36,169 nucleotides of DNA from an uncultured Porphyromonas sp. (GTDB lineage Bacteria; Bacteroidota; Bacteroidia; Bacteroidales; Porphyromonadaceae). Shown in pieces: positions 1-8,149 of the stretch (positions are counted from its first letter, which is position 1; every line of letters starts with the position of its first letter). A program made the position numbers and the translations under genes. The stretch covers positions 1-36,169 of the forward strand of contig NZ_UQJH01000016.1 in the NCBI RefSeq assembly GCF_900541275.1, written 5' to 3'. Under the pieces are notes generated by a model, which made no database searches, was not told where the DNA came from, and was given only the letters and a program-made list of their open reading frames with translations.

Positions 1-2
1 AC

Positions 3-62
3 GACACCTTATATGATCCCGATCACCACCTCAAAGTAGCTCAACAATATCAGACTGCATAA
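3..62 (+). CDS. 3' end of an upstream gene (partial)
   Basis: An open frame runs in from the left edge and stops with TAA at 60-62. It encodes about 19 residues ending in HHLKVAQQYQTA. The residue composition looks like a normal soluble protein C-terminus, and intergenic repeat DNA begins soon after the stop. The piece is too short to assign a family. It could be chance, since only 60 bases are visible. Confidence 0.45.
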   Translation, partial: DTLYDPDHHLKVAQQYQTA

Positions 63-96
63 AATTTCTACCCAAAAAGTTTGGTGGTTAGCATAA

Positions 97-313
97 ATAG
101 CCCGGATGTCGAGGGGCGAAGCCCCGAAGACTCCGGGAAAGAAGAGCTCGGGAAAGATATACGACCCCGCCAGGGTGTCGCACTTACCCAGTCAGTCAAT
201 CAGTGCGACACCCTGGCGGGGTCGAGGATTGCTTGCGAGGCCGGGTCCACGGGTCTTCGGGGCTACGCCCCTTGACCCGTGGCTAAACACCGTGCACCCC
301 TGCCGGGGTGCCT
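97..313. repeat. Composite palindromic (REP-like) repeat, left copy
   Basis: This is a nest of inverted repeats without coding potential. Outer arms at 112-131 and 253-272 match with one mismatch over 20 bases. Inside them lies a perfect 23-bp inverted repeat (162-184/202-224). A second strong hairpin at 247-282 has arms CCACGGGTC/GACCCGTGG and an inner GGGGC-tac-GCCCC. A third at 294-311 is GCACCCC-TGCC-GGGGTGC. The AGCCCGG.TGTCGAGG start, the GGGGC hairpin, the CGACCCCGCC arms and the GCACCCC hairpin also occur in the tandem units at 34230-35330, so both ends of the window carry the same repeat family. Short reading frames through here are shadows of the repeat. Confidence 0.85.
162..224. 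repeat. Perfect 23-bp inverted repeat, 17-nt loop
   Basis: The left arm (162-184) starts CGACCCCGCCAGGGTG. The right arm (202-224) is its exact reverse complement. The loop (185-201) carries a GTCAGTCAATC motif. In the units near 34420-34480 the equivalent arms are imperfect, so this copy may be the less decayed form of that module. Confidence 0.9.
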
Positions 314-522
314 CGTTCCCCACCCTTCATAATGAGTTGATAGACTTCTGTGCTACTCAAATGCGTCACCCCTGTCTGTGCCTCTGCTCTCGGCTGATAT
401 CCAGACTGGTGCGCGTGGGTCTTTGGGCGCCATTGCCGTGGGGGCATTACTTAGTACCTTCGTGCGCTTGATGGGAGGGCGTTTTTTCTATGACCCTATA
501 TATTCAATGTGTACGTGCTGAT
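314..522. other. Spacer; possible membrane-gene remnant
   Basis: No gene with a usable start is visible here. One frame open from 336 reads through a hydrophobic stretch containing GAIAVGALLSTFVRLMGG (around 414-467) before stopping near 520. It has no ATG start of its own, so it may be the tail of a decayed membrane protein or chance. No clear promoter for the following gene was seen. Confidence 0.3.
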
Positions 523-891
523 ATGAATGGATGGCTGACGGTGGCGATGCTGATGGTCTCTAATGTCTTTATGACCTTTGCCTGGTATGGGCATCTCAAG
601 CTCCAGGAGCTGCATATACTCCGGGACAGCACACCGCTCTATGTGGTGATCCTACTCAGCTGGGGGCTGGCGCTGATGGAGTATGCCTTTCAGGTGCCGG
701 CCAATCGGTATGGCTTTGTGGGTAATGGAGGAGCCTTTACGCTCCTGCAGCTCAAGGTGATCCAGGAGGTGATCTCGATCACGGTCTTTACGCTCTTCAC
801 AGTCGTCTTCTTCCGGGGTACGCCCCTGCAGTGGAATCACCTCGCTGCATTTGTCTGCCTGGTCCTGGCAGTCTACTTTGTCTTCCGGTAA
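523..891 (+). CDS. DMT-family (DUF486) small membrane protein
   Basis: This small integral membrane protein has about 122 residues and four predicted hydrophobic segments. It matches the DUF486/DMT_6 family, a four-helix relative of the drug/metabolite transporter superfamily. Hallmarks are SNVFMTFAWYGHLK near the N-terminus, the central SWGLALMEYAFQVPANR, LKVIQEVISITVF, and a WNHL motif before the last helix. The substrate is unknown for the family. I chose the ATG at 523 rather than the in-frame ATG at 490, because the family normally starts a few residues before the first helix and the 11 extra residues are not hydrophobic-consistent. It appears monocistronic: a hairpin at 922-954 and 153 bases separate it from the next gene. 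Confidence 0.85.
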   Translation: MNGWLTVAMLMVSNVFMTFAWYGHLKLQELHILRDSTPLYVVILLSWGLALMEYAFQVPANRYGFVGNGGAFTLLQLKVIQEVISITVFTLFTVVFFRGTPLQWNHLAAFVCLVLAVYFVFR

Positions 892-921
892 GGATCGGGA
901 CTGACCAAAAATACACGAAGG

Positions 922-954
922 CAGGTAGGTATTGAGTGATAAAATACCTACTTG
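922..954. promoter_or_regulatory. Hairpin downstream of DUF486 gene / upstream of gene cluster
   Basis: There is a 9-bp perfect inverted repeat, GTAGGTATT (925-933) and AATACCTAC (943-951), with loop GAGTGATAA. It extends to 12 bp if a G-U pair is allowed. No U-tract follows, so it is not a canonical terminator. It lies about 90 bases before the first gene of the cluster and could be an operator or a weak terminator. Confidence 0.35.
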
Positions 955-1044
955 TGAGGATGGGCTTACGCCTTGATTTGGGTCACCTTTGCAGCTATAT
1001 AGGGAGTGGTCCCTAATTGCATCACTAAAGATTAAGGAAGAAAG

Positions 1045-1632
1045 ATGACTCTGATCAACAAGTGGAGCCTTATGCTGCTCCTCGGTATGACCCTCGGCCT
1101 CGCATCCTGTGGGGGTGATAATAATAAGAGTAAGGCACAGGCCTCCGCGGAGGAGGCGAACCCTGCCGCCCTCGAGGTGGATCAGGTGTTGGCAGACCCG
1201 GATAGCCTGGTCGGTGATACCATCAAGGTAGAGGGGGTCTGTACCCATATCTGCAAGCATGGAGGAGGAAAGATCTTCCTCATGGGCAGCGATGATACCA
1301 AGACCCTCCGTGTAGAGGCGGGTGAGTCGATCGGCAGTTTCCCTCAGGAGACTGTCAATAGTATCGTACGGGTGACCGGTGTCCTCGTGGAGGACCGCAT
1401 CGATGAGGACTACCTCGCTCAGTGGGAGGCTCAGATCGCCGATCAGGCTAAGGAGGCTCAGGGCGAGGGTGGCTGTGCTGCCGATATGAAGGCCAATGCG
1501 GAGGCGGAGGCCAATAGCGTCCGAGAGCGGATTGCCAATTTCCGGTCCCGCATTGCAGAGCGTACAGAGAGGGAGGGTAAGGCCTACGTCAGCCTCTACC
1601 ATATGGAGGGACTCTCCTACGAAATCCGCTGA
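1045..1632 (+). CDS. Lipoprotein with OB-fold-like domain and CxHxCxH motif
   Basis: This 195-residue lipoprotein has a signal peptide and lipobox LASC, with the acylated Cys at 22. Residues 55-120 read as a small beta-rich, OB-fold-like domain (VGDTIKVEGVCTHICKH, IVRVTGVLVED) of the kind found in Bacteroidetes periplasmic proteins. A notable motif, C66-T-H68-I-C70-K-H72, could coordinate a metal, iron-sulfur cluster or heme. The C-terminal half (120-180) is charged and probably helical, with one more Cys at 144. The gene is the first of the ten-gene cluster. It ends 47 bases before the PepSY gene, suggesting co-transcription. The metal-binding role is inference from the motif only. Confidence 0.8.
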   Translation: MTLINKWSLMLLLGMTLGLASCGGDNNKSKAQASAEEANPAALEVDQVLADPDSLVGDTIKVEGVCTHICKHGGGKIFLMGSDDTKTLRVEAGESIGSFPQETVNSIVRVTGVLVEDRIDEDYLAQWEAQIADQAKEAQGEGGCAADMKANAEAEANSVRERIANFRSRIAERTEREGKAYVSLYHMEGLSYEIR

Positions 1633-1679
1633 TCCCTCGGACTATGGCATACTGTCCCAGAGGGGACCGGTCTAAGAGT

Positions 1680-2231
1680 ATGGTGAAGGCGTGCCGGTGG
1701 ATCCATAGGCATCTCTCCTTCTTCTTTGCCGGGATCGTCATTATCTACGCCCTCTCCGGCATCCTGATGAATCATCGGGATGAGCTTAATCCTACCTACT
1801 CAGCGAGGAGGATAGAGCTGTCTAGTACACTCGCCGAGACCCCTCGGACGAAGGGGTCAGTCACCACGGCGGAGATAGAGAAACTCCTCGACGAGATCGG
1901 AGAGAAAGGGCACTATACGAAGCACTACTATCCGGATGAGAGGACGATGAAGGTCTTCCTCAAGGGCGGCTCCACTCTGGAGGTGGATCTCCAGACCGGT
2001 GCCGGCGTGTATGACCGCTTACGGAAGCGGCCGATCCTCGGCGACTTTGTACGCCTTCATTACAATCCCGGTCGCTGGTGGACCTACTTCTCTGACCTCT
2101 TCGCGATAGCCCTCATTATCATCACCCTCTCGGGTCTCTTCCTCGCTCGTGGCAAGAAAGGGCTCAGAGGGGTAGGCGGACTGGAGCTTGTCTTAGGGAT
2201 ACTCATTCCCCTCCTTTTCCTACTCCTATGA
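1680..2231 (+). CDS. PepSY-associated TM helix protein
   Basis: This inner-membrane protein has about 183 residues. TM1 (11-30) follows a basic, His-containing N-terminus and ends in SGILMNHR. A periplasmic PepSY-like region (60-120) carries EIEKLLDE and LEVDLQTGAGV. TM2 (138-155) follows LHYNPGRWW, and a last hydrophobic segment spans 168-183. The SG..MNHR and LHxxxxGRxW motifs are hallmarks of PepSY_TM proteins, which in Bacteroidetes accompany TonB receptors and are thought to act in siderophore or heme iron handling, for example XusC. The ATG at 1680 is preferred to the one at 1644, which would add 12 polar residues before the usual start. It overlaps the receptor gene by ATGA (2228-2231), implying translational coupling. 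Confidence 0.85.
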   Translation: MVKACRWIHRHLSFFFAGIVIIYALSGILMNHRDELNPTYSARRIELSSTLAETPRTKGSVTTAEIEKLLDEIGEKGHYTKHYYPDERTMKVFLKGGSTLEVDLQTGAGVYDRLRKRPILGDFVRLHYNPGRWWTYFSDLFAIALIIITLSGLFLARGKKGLRGVGGLELVLGILIPLLFLLL

Positions 2232-5014
2232 GGCGACTCCGCTGGACTCTCCTATCCCTCTTCTCTCTGCTCTTAGTGGCGCAGGGGCAGACGGCTGTGA
2301 CACTCACGGTAGTGGACTCAGGTGATGGGATGCCTCTCCCCGGGGCGATCGTGAAAATGATGGCTGGACAGCGGGAGTACAAGGGGGCTACGGACGTGAA
2401 GGGTGTCCTGGCACTCCAGAGAGTGATCCCCGGGGAGTACCTGGTCCGTGCGACCTACGTCGGGTATCAGCCCTACGAGAGACGGGTACAGGTCACACCA
2501 GAGCAGCACACCTTTACTCTCAAGCTCCAAGTCAGCACCGACGAGCTCCAGGAGGTGGTGGTGACGGCTAAGCCCTCCAAGGGCATGGTCACCTCGTCTC
2601 TCATAGGGCGTGAGGCGATGACGCTGCTCCAGCCCTCCAGCATCGGCGATGTACTGGAGCTTCTCCCGGGAGGCTTCTCCTCCGATCCACTCCTCACCTC
2701 GCCGGATATCGTCCGGCTGCGGGAGGCGACACTCCCCATCGTAGGGCAGCATAATCTGCTCCCGAGGGTCAATCAGTCGCAGTACAATACCTCCTCCATG
2801 GGGACGAGATTTCTTATCGATGGCGTACCGGTGCAGATGGATGCCGGGCTCAAGGGGATGTATGGGAGTGATGGGGCCTACTCGACTCAGGTGCCGATCA
2901 ATGCCGGCGTGGATATGCGCTCCATCTCCACCGATGACGTGGAGAGCATCGAGGTGGTGCAGGGGATCCCCTCCGTGGAGCACTCCGACCTGACAAGCGG
3001 TCTCATCAAGGTGAAGCGTAAGCAGTGGACAGATGAGCTCACCGGGCGCTTCAAGTCGGATATGTCCAGCAAGCTCTTCTTCATCTCCAAAGGGATCGAC
3101 CTCCTCCCCGACCGGCTCAATCTCATCAGCAGCATCGGCTACCTCAGTGCCTACTCCGACCCCCGCAGCGTACGTGACTGCTACGAGCGCATCACCGGCT
3201 CGCTCCGTCTCTCCGGACGATGGTCGGGGACGATAGGCAGCCTTTCCTCGCTCTCCAGCATCGACTATACCGGTTCGCTCAATGACCGAAAGCGGGATCA
3301 GGACCTTGACGTCACCCCCTTGGATACCTATCGGTCGGGCAACCATCGCCTCGCTCTCTCAGAGAGTCTCTCCTACCTCCCGACGGAGAATCCCTGGCTC
3401 AGTGCCGTGGATCTGACTCTGTCACTCTCCCACACTTGGGACCGGACCGCCATCACCAAGGATATGTTGATGAGTCGCGATGTCCCCTACCTGACTACCC
3501 GCGAGGAGGGAGAGCATGAGGGGCGGTACTATCCCCGCACTTACTTCGCCTCTCACACCGTCGATAGCAGGCCGCTCTACCTCTATCTCAAGCTCAAGGG
3601 CAGTAGTCGTCTCGACCTTGGCCCCAGCCGGCATAGGCTGAAGTATGGAGCTGACTGGAGCTACAGTAAGAATATCGGGCGAGGGGCGATCTTTGATCTT
3701 GATCGCCCCCTCTTCTGGCTCTCCGGCAGCCGTCCCCGACCCTTTTACGATGTCCCGGGTAAGTCGGTTCTCTCCCTCTTCGTGGAGGATGAGATGACAC
3801 TGCCGATCCGGGAGCACTCCCTAACCCTGATGGCCGGGGTAGTGGCCAATAGCCTCCTCGCCCTCGATCGCTCCTACCGGATGTCTTGTCGGTGGTATCC
3901 GGACATCCGACTCAACGCCCGCTGGAGCTTCGCCCCGATAGAGGTAGCCGGTCGACCTCTGAGGGTCCAGGTGAATGGTGGGGTGGGGAGCCTCAGTATG
4001 TTTCCCTCTATGGAGCAGCTCTATCCGGACACGATCTACGACGACTTTGTGGAGCTCAATTACTACCACAGCAATCCGGACTATCGCCTGGTCTATATGC
4101 GAACCTATATCTATGATCCGAATAATAAGCAACTGGCACCGGCGAAGAACGTCAAGGGTGAGCTCCGTCTCGATCTCGACTATGCCGGCTACTCCGCCAC
4201 TCTGACCTGCTTCCGGGAGCGGATGCGGAGTGGCTTCCGCAAGGATACTGAGCTACGGATCGCGGACTTCCGGTACTACGATCCGCAGTCGGTCGACTAT
4301 GCTACCCTGACAGCTAAGCCGGACATCAGGGACTTCAAGTACAGGGATACTCGAGACTTCCGCCTGCTCCCTCTTGATACAAATGGAAGCGAGACTGATA
4401 AGAGTGGCGTGGAGTGGGTGATGAGTACTCCGAGGTACCGCTTCCTCAATACCCGCGTGACGCTATCGGGAGCGTGGTTTAGGACCACCTATCGGAATAG
4501 TCTCCCGCAGTATGAGCGCCCGAGAGCTGTCCTCGGCGGGCGCGAGGTCCCCTATGTGGGCATCTATCAGGATAATGAGATACTGGTCCGCGAGATACTC
4601 AATACCGACCTTCGGCTCGACAATTACCTCCCTAAGATCGGACTGGGACTATCGCTCTCCTTTCAGTCCAATTGGTTTTCCTCCTCGCAGAAGATGCCTC
4701 TCTCCAATTATCCCGACTACTTCATCTCCCTCTCAGATGGAGAGCGACGCCCCTTCACTGCGGCGGATAAGGGCGATGCTCAGCTGCAGTGGCTCAAGCG
4801 AACCTACACCGAGAGCTCCTTCGAGCGGTACGTGGTCCCCTTTATGATGATCACCAATCTGAAAGCGACGAAGTCCCTTTTTGAGAGCAAATTGCGGGTT
4901 GCGCTCTTCGTCAATAAGATCTTCGACTACAGTCCGGACATAGAGCGAAAGGGCTTCGTGATCCGGCGCAATCAGACCCCCTACTTCGGTATGGAAATGA
5001 TGATCAATCTATGA
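2228..5014 (+). CDS. TonB-dependent outer membrane receptor
   Basis: This 928-residue outer membrane transporter of the SusC-like/CarboxypepD_reg type has a signal peptide (about 1-20). A carboxypeptidase-regulatory-like domain follows at about 22-100 (GDGMPLPGAIV, GEYLVRATYVGYQPYE). A TonB-box-like ELQEVVVTA lies near 108-116. The plug domain (about 118-270) includes TRFLIDGVPVQ and DVESIEVVQGIPSVEHSDLTSG, and the rest is a 22-stranded beta barrel. It takes up a ligand at TonB-ExbBD expense. There is no SusD partner gene next to it, arguing against a classical glycan PUL. PepSY, lipoprotein and ABC neighbours suggest a metal, heme or siderophore-type ligand, which is inference. It overlaps both neighbouring genes by ATGA. 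Confidence 0.95.
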   Translation: MRRLRWTLLSLFSLLLVAQGQTAVTLTVVDSGDGMPLPGAIVKMMAGQREYKGATDVKGVLALQRVIPGEYLVRATYVGYQPYERRVQVTPEQHTFTLKLQVSTDELQEVVVTAKPSKGMVTSSLIGREAMTLLQPSSIGDVLELLPGGFSSDPLLTSPDIVRLREATLPIVGQHNLLPRVNQSQYNTSSMGTRFLIDGVPVQMDAGLKGMYGSDGAYSTQVPINAGVDMRSISTDDVESIEVVQGIPSVEHSDLTSGLIKVKRKQWTDELTGRFKSDMSSKLFFISKGIDLLPDRLNLISSIGYLSAYSDPRSVRDCYERITGSLRLSGRWSGTIGSLSSLSSIDYTGSLNDRKRDQDLDVTPLDTYRSGNHRLALSESLSYLPTENPWLSAVDLTLSLSHTWDRTAITKDMLMSRDVPYLTTREEGEHEGRYYPRTYFASHTVDSRPLYLYLKLKGSSRLDLGPSRHRLKYGADWSYSKNIGRGAIFDLDRPLFWLSGSRPRPFYDVPGKSVLSLFVEDEMTLPIREHSLTLMAGVVANSLLALDRSYRMSCRWYPDIRLNARWSFAPIEVAGRPLRVQVNGGVGSLSMFPSMEQLYPDTIYDDFVELNYYHSNPDYRLVYMRTYIYDPNNKQLAPAKNVKGELRLDLDYAGYSATLTCFRERMRSGFRKDTELRIADFRYYDPQSVDYATLTAKPDIRDFKYRDTRDFRLLPLDTNGSETDKSGVEWVMSTPRYRFLNTRVTLSGAWFRTTYRNSLPQYERPRAVLGGREVPYVGIYQDNEILVREILNTDLRLDNYLPKIGLGLSLSFQSNWFSSSQKMPLSNYPDYFISLSDGERRPFTAADKGDAQLQWLKRTYTESSFERYVVPFMMITNLKATKSLFESKLRVALFVNKIFDYSPDIERKGFVIRRNQTPYFGMEMMINL

Positions 5015-5379
5015 CAAAGTTTCAGACCCTGATCGCACTCCTGCTCCTCGTGGGGCTGTCCGCCTGCCACCTGCCGGAGCGTCCGGACGTGATGAGCCAC
5101 GTGACGCTCCAGCTGGACTACAGCGCCACCTCTCCCGTGGTCCGCCAGAGCTATAAGATCGAGTGGGAGAATATCAATACCCGCCGTACCACCACCCGCA
5201 ACTCCGTCACCACCTCTACCTATACGGACGAGCTCTACCGCGGGCTCTACGATGTCCGGGTGGAGGGGACGCTCCTCTTGGAGAGCGGTGAGACGATCTG
5301 GATCAGAGGGTCGGCGACGGAACAGCTCTTCCTGGATAAGGAGGAGACCTGTGGGATCAAAATGCTCCGGATGCTATGA
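5011..5379 (+). CDS. Small lipoprotein (unknown family)
   Basis: This 122-residue lipoprotein has signal peptide and lipobox LSAC, with the lipidated Cys at 19. The mature part is short and beta-rich (MSHVTLQLDYSA, YKIEWENIN, GLYDVRVEGTLLL) and looks like a single immunoglobulin-like or transthyretin-like sandwich. It sits between the TonB receptor and the DUF6850 barrel, with ATGA overlaps on both sides, so it is almost certainly produced with them and may be a surface or periplasmic accessory of the receptor. I do not recognise a named family, and no function can be read from sequence. Confidence 0.8.
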   Translation: MTKFQTLIALLLLVGLSACHLPERPDVMSHVTLQLDYSATSPVVRQSYKIEWENINTRRTTTRNSVTTSTYTDELYRGLYDVRVEGTLLLESGETIWIRGSATEQLFLDKEETCGIKMLRML

Positions 5380-6902
5380 GACGCCTTCTCCTTCTTCTCC
5401 TCGTCCTAATGGTCGTGATGAATGCTCACGCTGCGGATACGCTCAGTGTGGCCGCACGATCCTATGAGTGCTCGATCGCTTGGCAGAAGCTGTGGCTCCA
5501 CTATACCGATCAGGTGGCGCTCCATCACAGGCAGTACCGCAACTCCCTCTCCTCCTTTGCTGCTCGATACGAGGGACGAAACGAGACAGAGTCGCTCTAT
5601 GATGAGCGGGGACGGGGTGAGAGCATCGCACGACTCCAAGCGAAGACCTACCTCCTCCCGTCGACAAAGGAGCACCTCTGGGGCTATGCCGACTATGCCA
5701 ATGGACGTGTGAAGGAGGTGAAGTGGCGCAGCACCTCTGACTACGATCGGCTCTACCCCTATATCATGGCTGACGAGAAGGGCGGAGACCTATCGCTGGA
5801 GAGGTATGCCTTCGGTGGAGGCTACAGCCATCAGCTCTCCCGGCTCCGACTATCTGGGGAGATGTACTACCGCTCTCAGCAGGAGTACCGCGCGGTGGAT
5901 CCGAGACCTCGGAGTATCGTCTCTGACCTACGTCTCTCCACCGGGCTCACCCTACCGGTCGCTACCTACGAGGTGGGACTCTCACTCGACTATGGGCTCT
6001 ACAAGCAGCGGAGTGGGGTGGCGATCTATAGCCCTATCGGAGGCAGTCTCCAGCGGTTGATGAGTGGTCTCGGGGGCAGCTTCCGGAGGTTTGACACCAA
6101 TGAGCCCTCTCTCCACTATCGTGGTCGGTCACTCGGGACTGCGCTCCACCTCCTGCCCCGGAGCTCCGACGAGGGTGTGCGAGCTCTTCTTAGCTACCGG
6201 TATAGCCGGCTGGAGCAGGCGGTGAGTGATTTGAACGAGGTGCCGATCCACCACTATGCCGATCATCAGGGGAGGCTAAGTGTCGGCTACCAGCACCGGG
6301 TGGGGGCACTCATGGGTGCACTCGATCTTGAGGCAAGTGTCGAAAGCCGCTCCGGAGTAGAGCATATCGTAGGCGAACCTAAGGCTGGGACCTATCCCGT
6401 CGTGGGGTACAATGCCAATTTTCACCGAGGCATCGTGGAGGGAAAGCTCTCACTCTCCCTCGGCGATGCTGCCTATCGACAGCCGGGCTGGCACTGGCTT
6501 GTGCAGCCCGAGGTGGCTTATCTTCATCTCCGGACGAGAGTGCTCGAGCCGGAGAAGGAGCTCCGTCTTGACCGCTGGCGTGCGGTCCTCTATGGAGAGG
6601 TCTCCCATCGCCGCGAGCGGAGCTACGGCCTTCTCTCCCTTGAGGTGGGCTATGCCCCTGAGGCGGTCGGCCTGCTCACGCTCCCTATGGCAGAGATGGA
6701 GGAGTCGGTGACGGCTCATCTCCAGCAGAGCTATCGGTCCGCTACAGCGAGCTGTCTCAGCCTCAGCATTGCACCCAAGTACCACCTCCCTATGCCGCTC
6801 AAGCCCTCTTGGGGACTCGTGGTGGGCGGTCGCTATCGGCTCGACCACTTCCCCTCTTCACTCCGTCACACCCTGCTGGCGGAGATTCAGCTAACTCTAT
6901 AG
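5376..6902 (+). CDS. DUF6850-type outer membrane beta-barrel protein
   Basis: This 508-residue protein has an N-terminal signal peptide (about 1-19, ending NAHA) and no lipobox. From residue 60 on it shows alternating aromatic/polar beta-strand patterns typical of a barrel (GYSHQLSRLRLSGEMYYRS, EVGLSLDYGLYKQ, TLLAEIQLTL at the C-terminus). Gene order next to DUF4876 and a TonB receptor matches the Bacteroidetes DUF6850 family as I remember it. It probably sits in the outer membrane as a partner of the receptor. It starts in an ATGA overlap with the small lipoprotein gene. The ligand and mechanism are unknown. Confidence 0.75.
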   Translation: MRRLLLLLLVLMVVMNAHAADTLSVAARSYECSIAWQKLWLHYTDQVALHHRQYRNSLSSFAARYEGRNETESLYDERGRGESIARLQAKTYLLPSTKEHLWGYADYANGRVKEVKWRSTSDYDRLYPYIMADEKGGDLSLERYAFGGGYSHQLSRLRLSGEMYYRSQQEYRAVDPRPRSIVSDLRLSTGLTLPVATYEVGLSLDYGLYKQRSGVAIYSPIGGSLQRLMSGLGGSFRRFDTNEPSLHYRGRSLGTALHLLPRSSDEGVRALLSYRYSRLEQAVSDLNEVPIHHYADHQGRLSVGYQHRVGALMGALDLEASVESRSGVEHIVGEPKAGTYPVVGYNANFHRGIVEGKLSLSLGDAAYRQPGWHWLVQPEVAYLHLRTRVLEPEKELRLDRWRAVLYGEVSHRRERSYGLLSLEVGYAPEAVGLLTLPMAEMEESVTAHLQQSYRSATASCLSLSIAPKYHLPMPLKPSWGLVVGGRYRLDHFPSSLRHTLLAEIQLTL

Positions 6903-6915
6903 AACCATTTTGTAT

Positions 6916-8133
6916 ATGAAGAAAACTCTTTTTATCGCATTTGCACTGCTCCTCTCAGTCCTCTTCTCGGGCTGCCGTGAGGACGCTCCTGAGCAGCCGA
7001 GTGAGACTCTCGTCACCCTCGAGGTGAAGAGCCCGCTTGGCATCGAGGGGCAACTTACTAACCTCCGCGGTGAGGTCGTCTCCAAGGCTAAGGGGACGAA
7101 GCAGTCCCTCACCTTTGAGCAAAATAAGGCGAGGATCACCCTCTCTCAGGATGCCTCCTACACCCTCCATCTCACCGGTGACTTCGCCACGAAGGGAGTC
7201 CTCACGACGCTGGAGTACAGCGAGGACCTTGTGGCGAAGAGTGAGCAGAGCTACACCCATACTTGTCAGCTTACCTTTGTGATGCCCAAGGAGAGCTTCG
7301 TCATCAGCGAGATCTTCTTTGCCGGGACGCTCAATAAGAATGGTGAGCAGTATGATGAGGATAAGTTCATCCGCATCACCAATAATAGCCCCGTGACCCG
7401 CTATGCCGACGGCCTGGCGCTGGTCCGCTCCACTTTCCAGTCGGACGACAAGAAGGAGCAGATCCAGCCGGATGTCCGCTCGACTCACATGCCGGTCAGT
7501 CTCGTGATGCAGATCCCCGGCGATGGGACCAGCTATCCCGTCAAGCCGTATGAGAGTATCATCCTCTGCCACTCGGCGATCAATCATGCGCAGGCAAATC
7601 CTAACTCAATCGACCTCTCCGGGGCCAATTTTGAGTGGATGAGCGAGAAGGGCTATACCGACTCCGAGACGCCAGACAATCCCCAAGTACCCGACATGAG
7701 GCTGATCTTCATCAGCGATCCCTACGGTGATGGCGTGCAGAATTGGGCGATGAGCACCAATGGTCAGCACACCTATGCGCTCGCTGACCTCCAGGGGCTC
7801 ACCGCAGAGGAGCTCGCTAAGAAGTACAGCTACCCCTACGAGGAGGTCATGATCATCGAGGGGATGGATCCGATGAAGATGCCGGGCGAACCAGCCCTCC
7901 AGATCCCCAATGAGTGGATCCTCGATGCGGTCAATCTCAGTATGAAGGATGACTTCCAGTGGCTCCCCGTCTCCGAGAAGCTCGATGCCGGCTACTCCTC
8001 CGTCGCGCCAGCGCTCAATGACGACACCCGCTACGGAAAAAAAGTTGTCCGTAAGCTCCTTTCTGAGGGCAGTAAGGTCCTCAAGGACACCAACAACTCC
8101 TCCGAGGACTTCCGTGCTGTCAACCTGAAATAA
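6916..8133 (+). CDS. DUF4876 lipoprotein, copy 1
   Basis: This lipoprotein has about 405 residues, with signal peptide and lipobox FSGC. The mature protein begins with a beta-sandwich region (LVTLEVKSPLGIEGQLTNL) and continues into a domain starting FVISEIFFAGT with ITNNSPVTRYADGLAL, which resembles a lamin-tail-like fold. A conserved IPGDGTSYPVKPYESIIL block and the C-terminal LKDTNNSSEDF tag are shared with the next gene. DUF4876 proteins are restricted to Bacteroidetes and have no known activity. The true start is ATG at 6916 (MKKTLFIAFA), 13 bases after the DUF6850 stop. It is probably exported to the outer membrane or cell surface together with the receptor. Confidence 0.85.
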   Translation: MKKTLFIAFALLLSVLFSGCREDAPEQPSETLVTLEVKSPLGIEGQLTNLRGEVVSKAKGTKQSLTFEQNKARITLSQDASYTLHLTGDFATKGVLTTLEYSEDLVAKSEQSYTHTCQLTFVMPKESFVISEIFFAGTLNKNGEQYDEDKFIRITNNSPVTRYADGLALVRSTFQSDDKKEQIQPDVRSTHMPVSLVMQIPGDGTSYPVKPYESIILCHSAINHAQANPNSIDLSGANFEWMSEKGYTDSETPDNPQVPDMRLIFISDPYGDGVQNWAMSTNGQHTYALADLQGLTAEELAKKYSYPYEEVMIIEGMDPMKMPGEPALQIPNEWILDAVNLSMKDDFQWLPVSEKLDAGYSSVAPALNDDTRYGKKVVRKLLSEGSKVLKDTNNSSEDFRAVNLK

Positions 8134-8149
8134 TAATCTCAAGTATAAA

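Noticed and set aside
106..471. 121-residue open frame at the left edge
   Set aside because: It runs through the nested palindromes at 112-311, and its translation mirrors frames in the other repeat copies.
652..1602. Long minus-strand open frame opposite the DUF486 and lipoprotein genes
   Set aside because: It is a shadow of two well-supported + strand genes and spans their intergenic hairpin. Similar antisense frames occur opposite most GC-rich genes here (for example 8120-9421, 18422-20179, 23723-25039, 25133-26398).
2228..6902. Classical SusCD polysaccharide utilisation locus
   Set aside because: There is no SusD homologue, glycoside hydrolase or sugar regulator next to the receptor.
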